A stretch of DNA of 64,000 bases from NCBI RefSeq assembly GCF_013744875.1, contig NZ_CP059399.1:1674001-1738000 (forward strand). Direction: 5' to 3'. The notes under the pieces were generated by a model that did not search any database, had not been told where the DNA came from, and saw nothing but the letters and a program-made list of their open reading frames with translations. Made by a program: the position numbers and the translations under genes. This DNA comes from Nocardia huaxiensis (GTDB lineage: Bacteria > Actinomycetota > Actinomycetes > Mycobacteriales > Mycobacteriaceae). Shown one piece after another: positions 62,386 through 64,000 of this stretch. Position 1 is the stretch's first letter. Every line of letters begins with the position of its first letter.

Positions 62386-63266
62386 GCCAGACTCCGGGTG
62401 CGGACGGTGAACAGGCCCTGCGGGCGTACCTGCAGGAAGATCACGATCACCACGAAGACGATCACCTTGGCGACCGATGCGGTGGTCGAATACTCGACGA
62501 ACGAATTCAGCAGGCCCATCCCGAAGGCCGCGATGACCGTGCCCTTGATCTGACCCAGTCCGCCGATGACGACGACAAGGAAGGCGTCGACCAGATAGCT
62601 CTGCCCGATGGTCGGGCTGGTGGAACCGATCAGGGTGAGCGCCACCCCGGCCACGGCGGCCAGGCCGGAGCCGATGAAGAAGGTGCTCAGATCGGTGAAA
62701 CGCGAAGAGATGCCGGAGGTTTCGGCCAGGCTGCGGTTCTGCACCACGGCCCGGATGCGCCGGCCCATGGGTGTGGCCTTGAGCGCCACGGCCAGCGCCG
62801 CCACCGCGGCCACGGCCAGCACCATGATGAAGATGCGGGTCTTGGGCACGACGGTCCCGGCGATCTCCAGGCCGCCGGTCAGCCACTGCGGAATGTCGAC
62901 CTGCTTGGCCTGCGCGTCGAAGATGTCGCGGGTGGCCTGCTGCAGCACCAGGCCGACGCCGAAGGTGACCAGCAGGGTGTCCAGCGGCCGGTCGTACATC
63001 CAGCGGATGAGCCCGGCCTCGAGTGCCGCGCCCAGCAGCCCGCCGACGACGAATCCGGCGAACAGCGAGATGATCAGGGCCGCGCCGGTGGACGAAACCA
63101 GCTGCTGGACCACGAAGGTGGTGTAGCAACCGGCCATGATGAATTCGCCGTGCGCCATATTGACCACGCCCATCTGGCCGAAGGTCAGCGCCAGGCCGAG
63201 CGCGGCGAGCAGCAGGATCGAGCCGAGGCTCAAACCCGTGAAGAGCTGTCCGACAGCGACTTCCAT
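62382..63266 (-). CDS. urtB: Urea ABC transporter permease UrtB
   Basis: LivH-type permease of 294 residues with about eight helices. Conserved segments: LTFGQMGVVNMAHGEFIMAG, PMGRRIRAVVQNRSLAETSG (coupling loop) and IGGLGQIKGTVIAAFGMGLL. The length is short for UrtB of proteobacteria, which carry an extra N-terminal domain, but normal for actinobacteria. Separated from urtA by an 82-base gap holding a strong hairpin. Confidence 0.93.
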   Translation of the reverse strand: MEVAVGQLFTGLSLGSILLLAALGLALTFGQMGVVNMAHGEFIMAGCYTTFVVQQLVSSTGAALIISLFAGFVVGGLLGAALEAGLIRWMYDRPLDTLLVTFGVGLVLQQATRDIFDAQAKQVDIPQWLTGGLEIAGTVVPKTRIFIMVLAVAAVAALAVALKATPMGRRIRAVVQNRSLAETSGISSRFTDLSTFFIGSGLAAVAGVALTLIGSTSPTIGQSYLVDAFLVVVIGGLGQIKGTVIAAFGMGLLNSFVEYSTTASVAKVIVFVVIVIFLQVRPQGLFTVRTRSLA

Positions 63267-63298
63267 TGTGAATACCTCTGTCTAGATGTGTGCCGTAT

Positions 63299-63327
63299 GG
63301 CCGGTGCGGACAGCGTCCGCACCGGCC
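63299..63327 (-). terminator. Hairpin between urtA and urtB
   Basis: Perfect 13-base stem GGCCGGTGCGGAC (63299-63311) with its complement (63315-63327), loop AGC, without a T tract. It lies just after urtA on the minus strand and is a likely partial terminator or RNA stabiliser that keeps binding protein above permease levels. Confidence 0.8.
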
Positions 63328-63348
63328 ACCCCTCAACGGCAGTGCCGA

Positions 63349-64000
63349 CTACTTCAGGCCCGCCGCCCACTCGTAGGACTTCAGGTACGGGTCCGGCGTC
63401 ACGGCCTTGCCGGAATCCCACACGGTGTAGATCAGGCCGTCGGAACGGATTTCGCCGATGCGCGCGGTCTTGGTGATGTGGTGGTTGGCGCCGTCGATGG
63501 TGACGGTGCCCTCGGGCGCCTCGAAGCTGACGCCGTCGGCCGCGGCCTGAATGTCGGCCACCGCGAAGGACTTCGCCTTCTCGACGGTGTTCTTCCACAG
63601 GAAGACCGAGGCGTAGGCGGCTTCCATCGGATCGGAGGTCGGCTTCTCCTGACCGAAGGCGGCCTTGTAGTCGGCGACGAACTTCTTGTTCACCGGGGTG
63701 TCGACGGTCTGGTAGTAGTTCCAGGCGGTCAGCTGGCCGACGATGTTCTGCACGCCGATGCCCGCGACCTCCTCCTCGGCGATGGAGACCGAAACCACCG
63801 GCATGTCAGCGGCTTTCAGGCCCGCGTTGGCGTACTCGCGGAAGAAGGCGACATTGGAATCGCCGTTGAGCGTGTTGAAGACCGCGCCCGCCTTGGAGTT
63901 GCGGACCTTGTTGACGATTGTGGAGAAATCCGTGGAGCCCAGCGGCGCCAGATCCTCACCCTTGATCTCGATGCCGTTGGCCTTGGCGTAGGCCTTGATC
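63349..64000 (-). CDS. urtA: Urea ABC transporter substrate-binding protein UrtA (partial)
   Basis: C-terminal 216 residues of the LivJ/UrtA-type binding protein; the N-terminus with its signal sequence lies outside the window. The visible part contains DFSTIVNKVRNSKAGAVFNT, LNGDSNVAFFREYANAGLKA, VVSVSIAEEEVAGIGVQNIV and the ending PDPYLKSYEWAAGLK, all typical of UrtA. It captures the substrate outside the membrane and delivers it to UrtBC. Because related proteins bind short amides, urea is inferred from the operon. Confidence 0.92.
   Translation of the reverse strand, partial: IKAYAKANGIEIKGEDLAPLGSTDFSTIVNKVRNSKAGAVFNTLNGDSNVAFFREYANAGLKAADMPVVSVSIAEEEVAGIGVQNIVGQLTAWNYYQTVDTPVNKKFVADYKAAFGQEKPTSDPMEAAYASVFLWKNTVEKAKSFAVADIQAAADGVSFEAPEGTVTIDGANHHITKTARIGEIRSDGLIYTVWDSGKAVTPDPYLKSYEWAAGLK

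Overview
The window is high-GC actinobacterial chromosome, most likely Nocardia or a very close mycolic-acid relative (inference). The 16S sequence reads like Nocardia. The order argS-lysA-hom-thrC-thrB-rho-rpmE-prfA-prmC-tsaC-wecA-atpI-atpBEFHAGDC-DUF2550-ATR-murA-rrn matches, from established knowledge, the Mycobacterium tuberculosis block Rv1292 to rrs. Two MspA-type outer-membrane porins also point to a mycomembrane organism. The ATP synthase b and delta subunits are separate genes here, unlike the fused form in M. tuberculosis.

Region 1 (1-31,110) is conserved core. It holds aspartate-family amino-acid synthesis (lysA, hom, thrC, thrB), transcription termination (rho), translation (rpmE, prfA, prmC, tsaC), envelope lipid-linked sugar synthesis (wecA), the full F1Fo ATP synthase operon ending in a perfect hairpin terminator, a tandem pair of MspA-like porins, a DUF2550 protein, a PduO-type cobalamin adenosyltransferase, murA and one rRNA operon (16S-23S-5S, no tRNA in the spacer). 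The main surprise is an 830-base gene-free stretch between prmC and tsaC with a 140-base inverted repeat around smaller hairpins and direct repeats.

Region 2 (31,110-48,100) is a mosaic of single genes: an ECF sigma factor with a C-terminal NTF2-like domain, an MFS exporter, an EF-G paralogue preceded by a probable leader peptide and hairpins, two hydrolases, a TetR and a MarR regulator, a prolyl oligopeptidase, an M19 dipeptidase-like protein beside a broken oxidoreductase, a rhodanese and lipoamide dehydrogenase (lpd). Between the HAD phosphatase and the TetR gene lie two tandem copies of a promoter-leader-terminator module. The first carries an unannotated 27-codon peptide gene; in the second the peptide region has been lost or replaced.

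Region 3 (48,100-59,000) is accessory: two paralogous YVTN beta-propeller proteins flanking a small membrane protein, a nucleoside deaminase, an HxlR regulator divergent from a quinone oxidoreductase with a perfect operator palindrome between them, an XRE/TPR regulator divergent from a small membrane protein plus a recombinase-like protein, an ECF42 sigma factor with its YCII partner, and several small enzymes.

Region 4 (59,000-64,000) is a minus-strand urea-type ABC transporter operon urtA-urtB-urtC-urtD-urtE followed by a GntR regulator. A strong hairpin lies between urtA and urtB. urtA runs off the window edge.

Many single genes start a few bases after a TANNNT -10 box with no Shine-Dalgarno sequence, so leaderless transcription is common here. 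No CRISPR array, prophage, insertion sequence or tRNA gene was recognised.
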